From Bifidobacterium breve (GTDB taxonomy: Bacteria; Actinomycetota; Acidimicrobiia; Acidimicrobiales; Ilumatobacteraceae): 9,462 bases of DNA. A program made the position numbers and the translations under genes. The stretch lies in NCBI GenBank assembly GCA_945896935.1, contig CAMDER010000062.1, forward strand, positions 1-9,462, given 5' to 3'. The notes under the pieces were generated by a model that ran no database searches, was not told the origin of the DNA, and saw only the letters and a list, made by a program, of their open reading frames with translations. Below are positions 1 through 7,286 of this stretch, in pieces. Position 1 is the stretch's first letter. Each line of letters begins with the position of its first letter.

Positions 1-187
1 CAATGGGACCACCGAATGGACCGCTCTTGGCACGTTCTACGTCAACGTGGATCCACTGGTGGTCTCCGGTCGCTTCGGCAAACTGATTGACGCGCTCTTG
101 GCTGACGTCGAAATACTCGCTATATCCCAGGTGTTCGCCAATAGCTGCTGTGAGTCCATCGACTCCGGTAATCACTCGTGCGCTCAT
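1..187 (-). CDS. MaoC-family (R)-specific enoyl-CoA hydratase-like protein, N-terminal part
   Basis: The gene starts at ATG 187-185 and runs off the left edge, leaving 62 residues. Residues 35-62 carry the hot-dog hydratase signature: FAEATGDHQWIH followed by GPFGGPI. In MaoC-like hydratases of the Rv0130 type, the Asp and His of this motif (here D42 and H47) are the catalytic pair that adds water to trans-2-enoyl-CoA. The substrate cannot be told from this fragment; fatty acyl-CoA metabolism is the family expectation. It lies 30 bases downstream of the small membrane protein on the same strand, so the two may be co-transcribed. No strong Shine-Dalgarno precedes the ATG. The family assignment is firm; the exact role is open. 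Confidence 0.88.
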   Translation of the reverse strand, partial: MSARVITGVDGLTAAIGEHLGYSEYFDVSQERVNQFAEATGDHQWIHVDVERAKSGPFGGPI

Positions 188-217
188 AGGTTCAGCCTAG
201 TCAACGTCATCGAGCGG

Positions 218-664
218 CTACGAGTACCAGAGACGTTGGTGTTCGCGACTCTGCGGATGTAGCAAAAGACCGCATAAAGCCGCTTCGAAAATAAAGCCGA
301 TCGTGTCGTTGCCAGTGATCTTGTCGAGGATGCCGTAGCCAGAGTATGACCATAAAACCCAGATGCGGAGTGCGAAGGGCGAAAAGGCGGCCACGAGTGC
401 GAGCTTGTAGCCGATCTTGCGATCGTTGGCCATCAAGAAGCCACCCCCAATAAAAGACCCCACGACGAGAATTCCGATAATGGTGCCGAATGCGCCTTTG
501 TCGACGCGGGCGTAACCAATCCAGTCGCGATTGTCCATGAAACTGATGAGAGCGAAGAATCCGTTCAGATACAAAAGCCACGTTGCGATCTGCATGGTTT
601 GTGGTTGCATACGGTCAAACCATTTGCGAGGGTTTAACTGTTGGTGCTGTCGGCGCTTATTCAT
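218..664 (-). CDS. Small four-helix membrane protein, function unknown
   Basis: This 148-residue protein matches no family I recognise. It has a basic N-terminus (about residues 1-18, rich in Arg, Lys and Gln) and then four hydrophobic stretches, near residues 24-42, 60-80, 87-106 and 122-136. That suggests an integral membrane protein with four helices. The loop between helices 1 and 2 carries DNRDWIGYARVD, and the one between 2 and 3 carries NDRKIGYK. The start is ATG 664-662 with no clear Shine-Dalgarno, so a leaderless transcript or a later start is possible. It diverges from era with an 82-bp gap and is followed 30 bp later by the MaoC-type gene. The well-formed hydrophobic pattern favours this frame over an overlapping Arg-rich minus-strand frame (581-207). 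Confidence 0.7.
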   Translation of the reverse strand: MNKRRQHQQLNPRKWFDRMQPQTMQIATWLLYLNGFFALISFMDNRDWIGYARVDKGAFGTIIGILVVGSFIGGGFLMANDRKIGYKLALVAAFSPFALRIWVLWSYSGYGILDKITGNDTIGFIFEAALCGLLLHPQSREHQRLWYS

Positions 665-746
665 GTGTCAAGAGTGCCACATATCAAAGGTTGGTTGCGA
701 TCTATGTCGGATAGTTGCTCAGATAGGGCGGTAGGGTACGCAGGGA

Positions 747-1586
747 ATGCGCTCTGGATTTGTCACTTTGGTTGGTCGACCCAACGTCGGTAAGTCGACC
801 TTGGTTAATGCGATTTGTGGCAAGAAGATTTCCATTGTTTCGGACAAGCCACAAACAACCCGCCGCCAAGTCCGTGGAATTTTGACTCGTCCCGATAGCC
901 AGATCGTTTTTGTTGATACACCAGGCCTGCACAAACCGGTGAGTGCCTTGGGCGAACGGGTGAATGCTGCAGCAATCGGAAGTATTAGTGACGTCGATGT
1001 TGCGTGCTTGGTGCTCGACGCAACAATGCCTTTTGGATCAGGAGATCAATGGGTCGCAGATCGTCTCGACCTCTCAAAGACCATCGTGATCGTTAATAAA
1101 ACCGATGTCGCCAGCAAGAAGCAAGTTGTGAATCATCTCATCGCGTCATCTGGTCTTGACGCACTTGCCTATTTTCCGATTTCAGCAAAGTCTGGTCATG
1201 GAGTCGCCGACCTAGTCGCGCACATTCTTGAGCGTATGCCGGAAGGCCCGATGTACTACCCAGATGACGTCGTGAGCGATCTTCCCGAAGCTGATTTCGT
1301 CGCAGAGTTGGTGCGCGAACAACTGCTTGCAGCAACCCATGATGAATTGCCGTATTCAATTGCCACAGTTGTGACTGAATGGGAGTGGCCACGCATTCGT
1401 TGCGAGATCATTGTTGAGCGCGAAAGTCAAAAGGGAATGGTCATCGGCAAGGGTGGCGCAGTACTCAAGATGGTCGGCACTGCAGTTCGCCAGCAATTAC
1501 CACCAGGCGTTTTCATCGAACTTCACGTCAAAGTTGATAAAGACTGGCAACGCAAACCTGATCGCGTTGAACGTCTCGGCTACTAA
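747..1586 (+). CDS. era: GTPase Era, 30S ribosome assembly factor
   Basis: Era binds the 3' end of 16S rRNA and helps mature the small ribosomal subunit in a GTP-dependent way. All family marks are present in 279 residues: G1 GRPNVGKS (10-17), G2 around QTTRRQ (36-41), G3 DTPG (57-60), G4 NKTD (117-120) and G5 SAK (146-148). A C-terminal KH RNA-binding domain follows, with VIGKGG at 232-237 and the usual Era ending RVERLGY. The length is slightly short of the usual ~300 residues because the N- and C-terminal tails are trimmed. The ATG at 747 is fixed by an in-frame TAG at 732-734. A GGTAGGG stretch upstream may serve as ribosome binding site. It converges on the GerMN lipoprotein gene with only 12 bases between stops. 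In many actinobacteria era sits next to recO; here they are about 6.4 kb apart. Confidence 0.97.
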   Translation: MRSGFVTLVGRPNVGKSTLVNAICGKKISIVSDKPQTTRRQVRGILTRPDSQIVFVDTPGLHKPVSALGERVNAAAIGSISDVDVACLVLDATMPFGSGDQWVADRLDLSKTIVIVNKTDVASKKQVVNHLIASSGLDALAYFPISAKSGHGVADLVAHILERMPEGPMYYPDDVVSDLPEADFVAELVREQLLAATHDELPYSIATVVTEWEWPRIRCEIIVERESQKGMVIGKGGAVLKMVGTAVRQQLPPGVFIELHVKVDKDWQRKPDRVERLGY

Positions 1587-1598
1587 TTCGCTGAGCCG

Positions 1599-2258
1599 TC
1601 AGCATGAAAAATTGCTGGGAAGAAGATTTGCGTAATCGTCGCAGGCAACTGTTGCGCCTGGTGTTGTTAAGTCTCCGCGACCACGTGGAACTGCCTGGGG
1701 CTCGTTGTTGCTAGTGAAACGAACCTGACCGACACCCGATTGCCGAGTCAAAGTTAAAACGATCTGAGCGATGGCTAGTCGTTGTTCACCACCTGGAAGA
1801 TCGGTGATGAAGGTTCCGGGAAGAACTACCGTTGCGACACCCCGTTCGACGGTGACTTCTGCGGCAAATCCAACTGGCAAAGCGCTTCGCAAGCCAGCGG
1901 CAGCGTCGCCTTCTGGTGGTCCCTCTGAAAGGGCGGCTAAAACCTGTGGAGCGGCCGCTGGACTGAGTAGCAGACGATCAATGGGCACGACCTGGGTGCC
2001 AGCCACAAAAAACATGCTCACGATTTCAACTGGAATTGTTGATGAACTTGTTGATGTTGTCGTTTCAACAACTGGTGTTGTTGTCGTGCTGGCGGGCACT
2101 GTTGTCGGAGGTGAACTTGTGGTCGTGGCATTGAGTTCGTACGGAATCTTGTCGGCGTCGATCTGTTTAACGGATCCGTCACCAGGTATTGAACAACTTG
2201 TCACGACTATCCCTATTGCTGTGAGGGTTCCAGCGAGATTCAGCAAAGTTTGTTTCAT
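1599..2258 (-). CDS. GerMN-domain lipoprotein, LpqB-like partner of the sensor kinase
   Basis: This 219-residue protein begins with a lipoprotein signal peptide: a hydrophobic run at 6-19 and lipobox VTSC with lipidated Cys at 22. A Thr/Ser/Pro-rich linker follows (about 45-74), then a single GerMN-like domain (about 80-195) with FFVAGTQVVPIDR at its start and a run of VTVERGVATVVLPGTF. Two Cys near the C-terminus (206 and 219) could form a disulfide. The start ATG overlaps the kinase stop as ATGA, and a GGGGAG Shine-Dalgarno (2269-2264) stands 5 bases upstream, so translation is probably coupled. In mycobacteria LpqB, also a GerMN lipoprotein, follows MtrB and modulates it; LpqB carries an extra beta-propeller that is absent here. 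I infer a sensor-accessory role outside the membrane. The GerMN call is by motif resemblance. Confidence 0.82.
   Translation of the reverse strand: MKQTLLNLAGTLTAIGIVVTSCSIPGDGSVKQIDADKIPYELNATTTSSPPTTVPASTTTTPVVETTTSTSSSTIPVEIVSMFFVAGTQVVPIDRLLLSPAAAPQVLAALSEGPPEGDAAAGLRSALPVGFAAEVTVERGVATVVLPGTFITDLPGGEQRLAIAQIVLTLTRQSGVGQVRFTSNNEPQAVPRGRGDLTTPGATVACDDYANLLPSNFSC
2040..2126 (-). repeat. Low-complexity ACA/ACC-rich tract coding the Thr-rich linker
   Basis: On the plus strand this shows as repeated gttgtt/gttgtcg units. On the minus strand it encodes residues 45-73 of the lipoprotein, with runs such as ATTTSS, STTTTP and ETTTSTSSST. It acts as an extended spacer holding the GerMN domain away from the membrane, and is typical of actinobacterial surface lipoproteins. 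Such tracts may vary in length between strains. Confidence 0.55.
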
Positions 2259-3691
2259 GACTGCTCCCCGGGGAATTCAATAACGAATCGTGCTCCACCC
2301 GAAGTGGCATCTTCAACCCAGGCTGAACCACCGTGAGCTCGCGCATGCTCGGCAACTAATGCCAACCCGAGTCCGGTCCCGCCGGCGCGACTCCGACCTG
2401 CAGAACCACGGGCGAAACGTTCAAAGATACGTAAGCGCTCGCTTTGCGCGACTCCTGGTCCCGAATCTTCGACAGAGACTCTGGTGCTCCCGTCGCGTTG
2501 ATTTTCTATTTCAACCAACGAAACTCCGCCTCCGTGTAACCGCGCATTTTCTAAGAGGTTGGCCATAATTCTTTCAAAGCGGCGTTTGTCAATTTTAATA
2601 AAACTGTCGGAACCTTGGCTAACAATGACTCGAATATCGTCAACGCCATAACGCGAAGCGATTCGGCGGATAAATGGAACGATGTCAATTTCTTCTTGGT
2701 TGATCTCAGAAATTCCAGCATCAAGTCGGGAAAGTTCTAAGAGGTCAAGAACCATTTGGTCGAATCGTCGAATTTGTGACACGACGACGTCGAGTGCTTG
2801 TTGAGTTCGGTCGGATAAATCTGCCCGACGAGCATCTAAGACTTCTACCGCTGCTGCTAGGGCAGTAATTGGTGATCGCAACTCGTGGCTGACATCAGAC
2901 GCAAAACGAACTTCACGCTCAATGCGAGCTTGGACAGCGTCGGCCATGTCATTAAATGACGACACGAGACGCGACAGGTCGGGATCATTTTCTTGTTCAA
3001 GGCGAGTGTCGAGTCCTCCTTCGGCGATTTCGCTGGCGGCTTCGCTGACTCGTTCTAACGGTCGCATGAGGCGACGACTCACCCAAAGTCCAACCAATGA
3101 CGACAGTGAACCGACGACAACGATTCCCAGCAAGAGAGTTGAGCCGATAATTGTCAAAGTTCGTTCTTCGTCAGTTAACGGAAAAGCTTCGAAATACTGA
3201 GTATTAATTTCGTTAATTGAGACGCCAACAGCGATGAAAGGTTCGCCGTCGATCGAGAAACGCTGGCGTGAGGTAATTCCCTGCAGCGTCGAGGCGACTA
3301 ATTCGGGTGGCAGCAGAATCTGAGTGTGGAGAATGTCTTGGGAAAAGTAGAGGTCTTCTGGTGACACATGCAAGATCGCGAATCCGTTTGACTCGGTGCG
3401 AATCCCAGAAATTAACTCGAAAGCTTCACTGCGTCGAGTACGCAATTGGGTGCGGATCAACTGAGCATTATTGAATGCCTGCCGTTCAACAATCTCTTCA
3501 CGCCGTTGAAGGAGGTAGGTCCGAGCCGTGAGATAACTCGCTCCTGAAAGCAGCAGAGCAGCAATAAGACCAGTCATCAAGAACAAGAGAGTCACGCGGC
3601 TACGCAAACTCAGGTGACGGGCTCGGTCGGCTAAACGCACGCTTGTATCTTGCCCGATTGGCGAGCCGATATGTGGGGCGAGATGTGACAT
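2255..3691 (-). CDS. Membrane sensor histidine kinase, MtrB-like
   Basis: This 478-residue protein has the full layout of a class I sensor kinase. A cytoplasmic N-terminus of about 32 residues leads to TM1 (33-55), an extracellular sensor region (about 56-178), TM2 (179-203), a HAMP domain (about 203-256), HisKA with phospho-acceptor H269 in SHELRSP, and HATPase_c. The ATPase shows N-box NLLENA (378-383), G1 DSGPG (409-413), F-box FERF (423-426) and G2 GTGLGLAL (438-445). The stretch from FASDVSHELRSP to LLELSRLDAG closely resembles MtrB. The presumed partner is the divergent regulator starting at 3909. ATG 3691-3689 is the only plausible start, because an in-frame TGA lies shortly upstream; no Shine-Dalgarno is visible. 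A strong terminator-like hairpin lies just upstream in the same direction, so expression may depend on readthrough. Confidence 0.93.
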   Translation of the reverse strand: MSHLAPHIGSPIGQDTSVRLADRARHLSLRSRVTLLFLMTGLIAALLLSGASYLTARTYLLQRREEIVERQAFNNAQLIRTQLRTRRSEAFELISGIRTESNGFAILHVSPEDLYFSQDILHTQILLPPELVASTLQGITSRQRFSIDGEPFIAVGVSINEINTQYFEAFPLTDEERTLTIIGSTLLLGIVVVGSLSSLVGLWVSRRLMRPLERVSEAASEIAEGGLDTRLEQENDPDLSRLVSSFNDMADAVQARIEREVRFASDVSHELRSPITALAAAVEVLDARRADLSDRTQQALDVVVSQIRRFDQMVLDLLELSRLDAGISEINQEEIDIVPFIRRIASRYGVDDIRVIVSQGSDSFIKIDKRRFERIMANLLENARLHGGGVSLVEIENQRDGSTRVSVEDSGPGVAQSERLRIFERFARGSAGRSRAGGTGLGLALVAEHARAHGGSAWVEDATSGGARFVIEFPGEQS

Positions 3692-3708
3692 GGCGGTGAG
3701 TCGATGGA

Positions 3709-3751
3709 ATAGAAAACGCCCGACTCGGACAATATGTCAGCGAGTCGGGCG
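3709..3751 (-). terminator. Strong intrinsic terminator reading into the kinase gene (possible attenuator)
   Basis: CGCCCGACTCG (3717-3727) and CGAGTCGGGCG (3741-3751) are a perfect 11-bp inverted repeat. Inside them GACA (3728-3731) pairs with TGTC (3735-3738) across a 3-base loop, leaving a 2-base bulge (3739-3740). Read on the minus strand, this 15-bp stem is followed by TTTTCTATT, a good U-tract. On the plus strand the 3' flank is not T-rich, so the terminator points toward the kinase, ending about 18 bases before its ATG. No gene upstream on this strand explains it. It could be an attenuator in the kinase leader, the end of a small RNA, or (less likely) a palindromic operator. Confidence 0.75.
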
Positions 3752-3850
3752 AAGAGTGGGTTCCGCTGGCCGGGGGAGATCAGGGGGAGGACGACCTCCA
3801 CCGAACCAGCGTGAACAGTGGTCAGTTTCTCGGGCGTGTGTGATGGGACC

Positions 3851-3890
3851 GTGTGAATAGTGTGCGTTTTGTGTAACAAAGTGGAAATCT
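3851..3890 (+). promoter_or_regulatory. Phased GTGT direct repeats, candidate operator of the response regulator
   Basis: Four GTGT/GTGG units start at 3851 (GTGTGAATA), 3860 (GTGTGCGTTTT), 3871 (GTGTAACAAA) and 3881 (GTGGAAATCT), spaced 9, 11 and 10 bases. A further GTGTGTG lies at 3836. One-turn spacing is what tandem OmpR-family dimers need on direct repeats. The array lies 19-58 bases before the regulator start, in the region that must also contain the divergent kinase promoter. Autoregulation is inferred from position and spacing only. Confidence 0.35.
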
Positions 3891-3908
3891 GGGCAAGAAT
3901 GTTGCCTA

Positions 3909-4601
3909 GTGAATTCTCTGCTGTTTATCGAAGATGACGATCAGATCCGCCTGGCTTTACGCCTTGTTCTTGAGGACGAGGGTTACGAGGTTCGAGAGGC
4001 CGCTGATGGGCGGTCGGGACTGGCCGCTTTTCATGCTCTTGAACCAGATCTTGTTCTGTTGGACATACGCCTCCCGGACATGTCGGGCTTTGATGTGTGT
4101 CGCGCCCTGCGAGCGATGTCGATTGTGCCCATTGTGATGGTCACTGCTCAAACCGATACTCAAGATATGGTCACTGGACTAGAAGCGGGTGCTGATGACT
4201 ACGTCACTAAGCCCGTGGTTCCTAAAGAACTGGCGGCACGGGTGCGAGCACATTTACGACGGGCTCAACTGCAAAATCTTTCTCCGGGAGAGTCTCAAAG
4301 CGAGATTTTGGGCGACATTGATTTACGTCGTGGGCAAGGCTTGGTATTCAAGAATGGTCAAGAAATTTCGTTGACGAAAACCGAGTTCAACTTGTTGTGT
4401 GAATTCGCTGATCATCCCAATGTCGTTCTGTCGCGAGATCAATTACTTGAACGGGTGTGGGGATATGACTATCTAGGAGATAGTCGGTTAGTAGATGCCC
4501 ACGTTCGTCGCTTGCGAGTCAAAATTGAGGATCAGCCAGATGATCCGAAATTGATACTGACCGTTCGAGGCATTGGCTACCGACTCATGCCGGTCAACTA
4601 G
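3909..4601 (+). CDS. OmpR-family response regulator, MtrA-like
   Basis: This 230-residue protein has a receiver domain (about 3-115) and a winged-helix DNA-binding domain (about 133-227). The acidic pocket is E8-D9-D10, the phospho-acceptor is D52 (in LLDIRLPD), and the conserved switch Thr/Lys are T79 and K101 (VTKP). The winged helix ends with WGYDYLGDSRLVDAHVRRLRVKIE-type recognition and wing residues and VRGIGYRL, very like MtrA. It should be phosphorylated by the MtrB-like kinase and control cell-envelope or cell-cycle genes, as MtrA does in other actinobacteria. The start is GTG 3909-3911, placing the receiver at its usual distance from the N-terminus; no other in-frame start stands close by. 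Unlike the usual mtrA-mtrB operon, it diverges from the kinase. It converges with the helicase gene, with 10 bases between stops. Confidence 0.94.
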   Translation: MNSLLFIEDDDQIRLALRLVLEDEGYEVREAADGRSGLAAFHALEPDLVLLDIRLPDMSGFDVCRALRAMSIVPIVMVTAQTDTQDMVTGLEAGADDYVTKPVVPKELAARVRAHLRRAQLQNLSPGESQSEILGDIDLRRGQGLVFKNGQEISLTKTEFNLLCEFADHPNVVLSRDQLLERVWGYDYLGDSRLVDAHVRRLRVKIEDQPDDPKLILTVRGIGYRLMPVN

Positions 4602-4611
4602 CCAGCAAATT

Positions 4612-6549
4612 TCAGCGGGTAATCAGACGCAGAAATTCTTCAACTTCACCACGATCGATTGATTTTCGCATTGGCGGCATTGATTCTAAAATATCTCGTC
4701 GATAACCAGCGTTTCCGAGTCGTGGGTCGAATACCGCAACGACTCCGCGGTCGGTCGCATTTCGAATGAGTCGGCCAGTCGCTTGAGCAAGCAGTGTCGC
4801 GGCACGAGGAAGATCGATTTCGCGAAATGCTCGGTCGCCAATGGCATCGCGCCGTGCGCTCAGCAATGGATCGTCTGGCCGTGGGAATGGGATGCGGTCA
4901 AGGGTGACAAGCGACAAAGTGCGACCGGGGATATCGATGCCTTGAAAAAAGCCTGATGTCGCAAACAGACACGACGTTTCATCTTCGGTGAATAGTTTGA
5001 CAAGTTGAGTCTTTTGATATTCGCGCTGCGACAAAATTGTGTTCGGCAATTTTTTGCGCATTGCCTCGACCGCTAAGTCAAGCGCGCGGTAACTGGTAAA
5101 CAGTGCCAATGTTCGCCCACCTGCGGCCGAAATGAGATGAAACAGTTCATCGTGCATCAGTTTGGTGAATTCTGCAGAATTTGGATTTGGCAAGTGCTTG
5201 GCGCAATAAAGAACTGCATTTGACTGATAGTCAAATGGGCTTTCAACATTGCAGAGTTGTGTACGGGCAACAGGCAAGCCAATACGATCTGCCATCTTGT
5301 TAGGCACAGTGGCACTCGTCAAGATGGCAGTAGTTTTTTGCCAAACGCCGGCATCAAGAACTGGTCCGACATCGAGCGGAGCAATATCTAGTTTTGGACG
5401 TTCAACAGTGCCCGACACATACGGAACGTACGTATCGTCGGTTTTTAATGCGACGTCAATGGTGTCGGCGAGACGCGAGGCCAATGTTTGAGCGCGAAGC
5501 TTGCGCTGATTACTGTCATCATCTTTGGTTTCTATGACTCGCAAGATGTCGAGAATGCGGGCCACGAGACGTCGCCCTTCGGCTAACACCGCGGTGATCT
5601 CTAAGGGCAATGGAGCCGATATTCGTTGGTTATGCGTGGGTGACAGGACTTCATCAAGCATCATTCCGATATTGATGATGTCAGTGATCACTTTGGGATC
5701 GGCGATGATGCGTTTGACGACTCCGGCGAAAAAATTGAAATTACCAGCGTGCAAAGAAACGCCGACAGTGTCGCTCATGATGTCTTCTAATCCATGAGCT
5801 TCATCGATAATCAAAACTTCATGATCGGGCAACAGTTGTCCACCAGAGGCCACGTGAAGTCCGTACAAATGTGTGTTGACAACAACGATGTCGGCTTCAC
5901 TTGCCTTGAAACGAGCGATCTCAGAGAAACAGGTTCCACCCACTGGGCATCGTCGAGCACCTGGGCATTCATCACTACCAACGCTGACCGCTTTCATGGC
6001 TCGTTCGGAGGGCGACCACGAGATATCGGCCATATCTCCACTTTTTGAAGTTTTAACCCATTCAGAAATGAGGTCAATTTCACGTCGAACCGAATGGGAC
6101 ATTTCATCGACTTCAAGCAAAGTAGGCGAATCGGCCTTGCGATTCTTCTTTTCTGATTCACCATTGATTTCGGCTAATCGTTGACGACACACGTAATTAC
6201 TTCGGCCTTTCAAAACAGCGAAAGTAATATCTCGATTGACGTACGAGCTGAGTTGTTCGACCAAAAACGGAAGGTCCTTCTGCGCCAATTGGTCTTGCAA
6301 TGCCTTGGTCGCTGTTGTGACAATCGTTTTCTTCCCGGCAACGATGACGGGAACCAAATAGGCGATGGTTTTGCCAGTTCCTGTACCTGCTTGGACAATT
6401 AAATGCTTACCTTCAGACAAGGCTTCATCGACTGCGTGGGCCATTTCTTTCTGACCCGGTCGAGATTCAGATTGGGGCAGTGCCGAGGTAGCGATCTCTA
6501 AGGCATCGCTGACATTGATCTTTGAACGGGGCACTGACACAAGGGGCAA
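4612..6549 (-). CDS. dinG: DinG/YoaA-type superfamily 2 DNA helicase with iron-sulfur cluster
   Basis: This is an XPD-like 5'-3' DNA helicase for unwinding forks, D-loops or R-loops during repair. In 645 residues it shows Walker A GTGTGKT (55-61), motif II DEAH (249-252), SAT (412-414), the SGFFQGIDIPG segment (532-542) and motif VI QATGRLIR (589-596). Four Cys at 121, 195, 201 and 207 lie between motifs I and II, as expected for the 4Fe-4S domain of this family. There is no N-terminal exonuclease domain of the kind fused to DinG in many Firmicutes. The start is uncertain: TTG 6549-6547 gives the longest form, but GTG 6540 or GTG 6534 are equally plausible and none has a clear Shine-Dalgarno. 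It begins about 20 bases after the uppS stop on the same strand, so the two are probably co-transcribed. Confidence 0.93.
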   Translation of the reverse strand: MPLVSVPRSKINVSDALEIATSALPQSESRPGQKEMAHAVDEALSEGKHLIVQAGTGTGKTIAYLVPVIVAGKKTIVTTATKALQDQLAQKDLPFLVEQLSSYVNRDITFAVLKGRSNYVCRQRLAEINGESEKKNRKADSPTLLEVDEMSHSVRREIDLISEWVKTSKSGDMADISWSPSERAMKAVSVGSDECPGARRCPVGGTCFSEIARFKASEADIVVVNTHLYGLHVASGGQLLPDHEVLIIDEAHGLEDIMSDTVGVSLHAGNFNFFAGVVKRIIADPKVITDIINIGMMLDEVLSPTHNQRISAPLPLEITAVLAEGRRLVARILDILRVIETKDDDSNQRKLRAQTLASRLADTIDVALKTDDTYVPYVSGTVERPKLDIAPLDVGPVLDAGVWQKTTAILTSATVPNKMADRIGLPVARTQLCNVESPFDYQSNAVLYCAKHLPNPNSAEFTKLMHDELFHLISAAGGRTLALFTSYRALDLAVEAMRKKLPNTILSQREYQKTQLVKLFTEDETSCLFATSGFFQGIDIPGRTLSLVTLDRIPFPRPDDPLLSARRDAIGDRAFREIDLPRAATLLAQATGRLIRNATDRGVVAVFDPRLGNAGYRRDILESMPPMRKSIDRGEVEEFLRLITR

Positions 6550-6569
6550 CCGTACTGCAGGGTGAGGTG

Positions 6570-7286
6570 TCAGTTGGGTCTAGGAGTCAAGTATGCAGTT
6601 TCATGAGTTTTAAATTGCTGGGCCAATTGCAGGGCTAAATCAAGATCTTCGGCAGAAAACTCGGGCCAGGTGTTGTCGGTGAAATAACTAGGTGCCCCAA
6701 CGGCTTGCCAGAGTAAAAAATTTGAAATTCGGGTTTCTCCAGAAGTCCGAACTAAAACGTCGACTTCAGGCATGTCCCTTAAATACATCTGATTTGACAT
6801 ATTCAGAACACTCGGTTCTTGACGAGCCGAGATGAGCCTCCGGGCGGCGTGGGCTATTTCGGTGCGACTCCCGTAATCAAATGCCACGGTCATCGTCATT
6901 CCGGTGTTACCAGCGGTGTCAGAAATAGCTTTACGGATAGCCCGTTGCACGTACCTGGGAGTCCTGGCAGTTGGGTCGTCAAACGGTCGACCAACCCACT
7001 GGACCTTGACGTTGAGTTCATTTAATTCGGTAATTCTTCCGAACAATTTTTTGTGCAGTCCCAAAATGTGGCGTACCTCGCCCCGTGGCCTGATCCAATT
7101 CTCTGTGGAGAATCCGAAAACCGTGAGATAGTCGATATTGCGGGCAACGCTGGCGCGCACGACTTCGGCGAGGTTTTCCTCACCTGCGGTATGGCCAGCG
7201 GTGCGGGGTAAACCCCGTCGTTGGGCCCATCTTCCATTTCCATCCATGATGCAGGCCACATGCACGATTGTCACGGTACTCGTCAC
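6570..7286 (-). CDS. uppS: cis-prenyltransferase catalytic subunit (UppS-like) lacking the RxG tail
   Basis: This enzyme condenses isopentenyl diphosphate onto a short prenyl diphosphate in cis to make the polyprenyl carrier for cell-wall synthesis. Seen in 238 residues: HVACIMDGNGRWA (9-21) with catalytic D15; H32; FGFSTENW (57-64) with S60, N63 and W64; R66 and E70; and RTSGETRISNFLLWQ (180-194) with R180, R186 and S188. These match E. coli D26, H43, S71, N74, W75, R77, E81, R194, R200 and S202. Two conserved features are missing. The E. coli E213 position is P199 (WQAVGAPSYF rather than WQIAYAELYF), and the C-terminal RRFGG is replaced by KTHETA. The frame is intact around both (YFTDNTWPEF is conserved), so this is not a frameshift. 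GTG 7286 is the furthest start allowed by an upstream in-frame TGA; GTG at 7274 or 7265 is possible. Compare the divergent partner gene at 7391. Confidence 0.95.
   Translation of the reverse strand: MTSTVTIVHVACIMDGNGRWAQRRGLPRTAGHTAGEENLAEVVRASVARNIDYLTVFGFSTENWIRPRGEVRHILGLHKKLFGRITELNELNVKVQWVGRPFDDPTARTPRYVQRAIRKAISDTAGNTGMTMTVAFDYGSRTEIAHAARRLISARQEPSVLNMSNQMYLRDMPEVDVLVRTSGETRISNFLLWQAVGAPSYFTDNTWPEFSAEDLDLALQLAQQFKTHETAYLTPRPN

Noticed and set aside
1590..1603. Small hairpin GCTGA-GCCG-TCAGC between convergent era and lipoprotein stops
   Set aside because: Only 5 bp and no T-run on either strand; too weak to call a terminator.
1771..2283. 170-codon plus-strand frame opposite the lipoprotein
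   Set aside because: Antisense shadow: its Val-rich run is the complement of the Thr-rich linker, and the minus strand has a lipobox and GerMN features.
3786..3799. GGAGG-ACGA-CCTCC palindrome in the kinase-regulator gap
   Set aside because: A short inverted repeat in a G-rich stretch with no flanking T-run or conserved context; could be an operator half but nothing supports it.
3631..3879. 82-codon minus-strand frame starting in the kinase leader
   Set aside because: It runs through the strong terminator hairpin and into the kinase gene in another frame, has no recognisable domain, and its composition does not look like a real protein.
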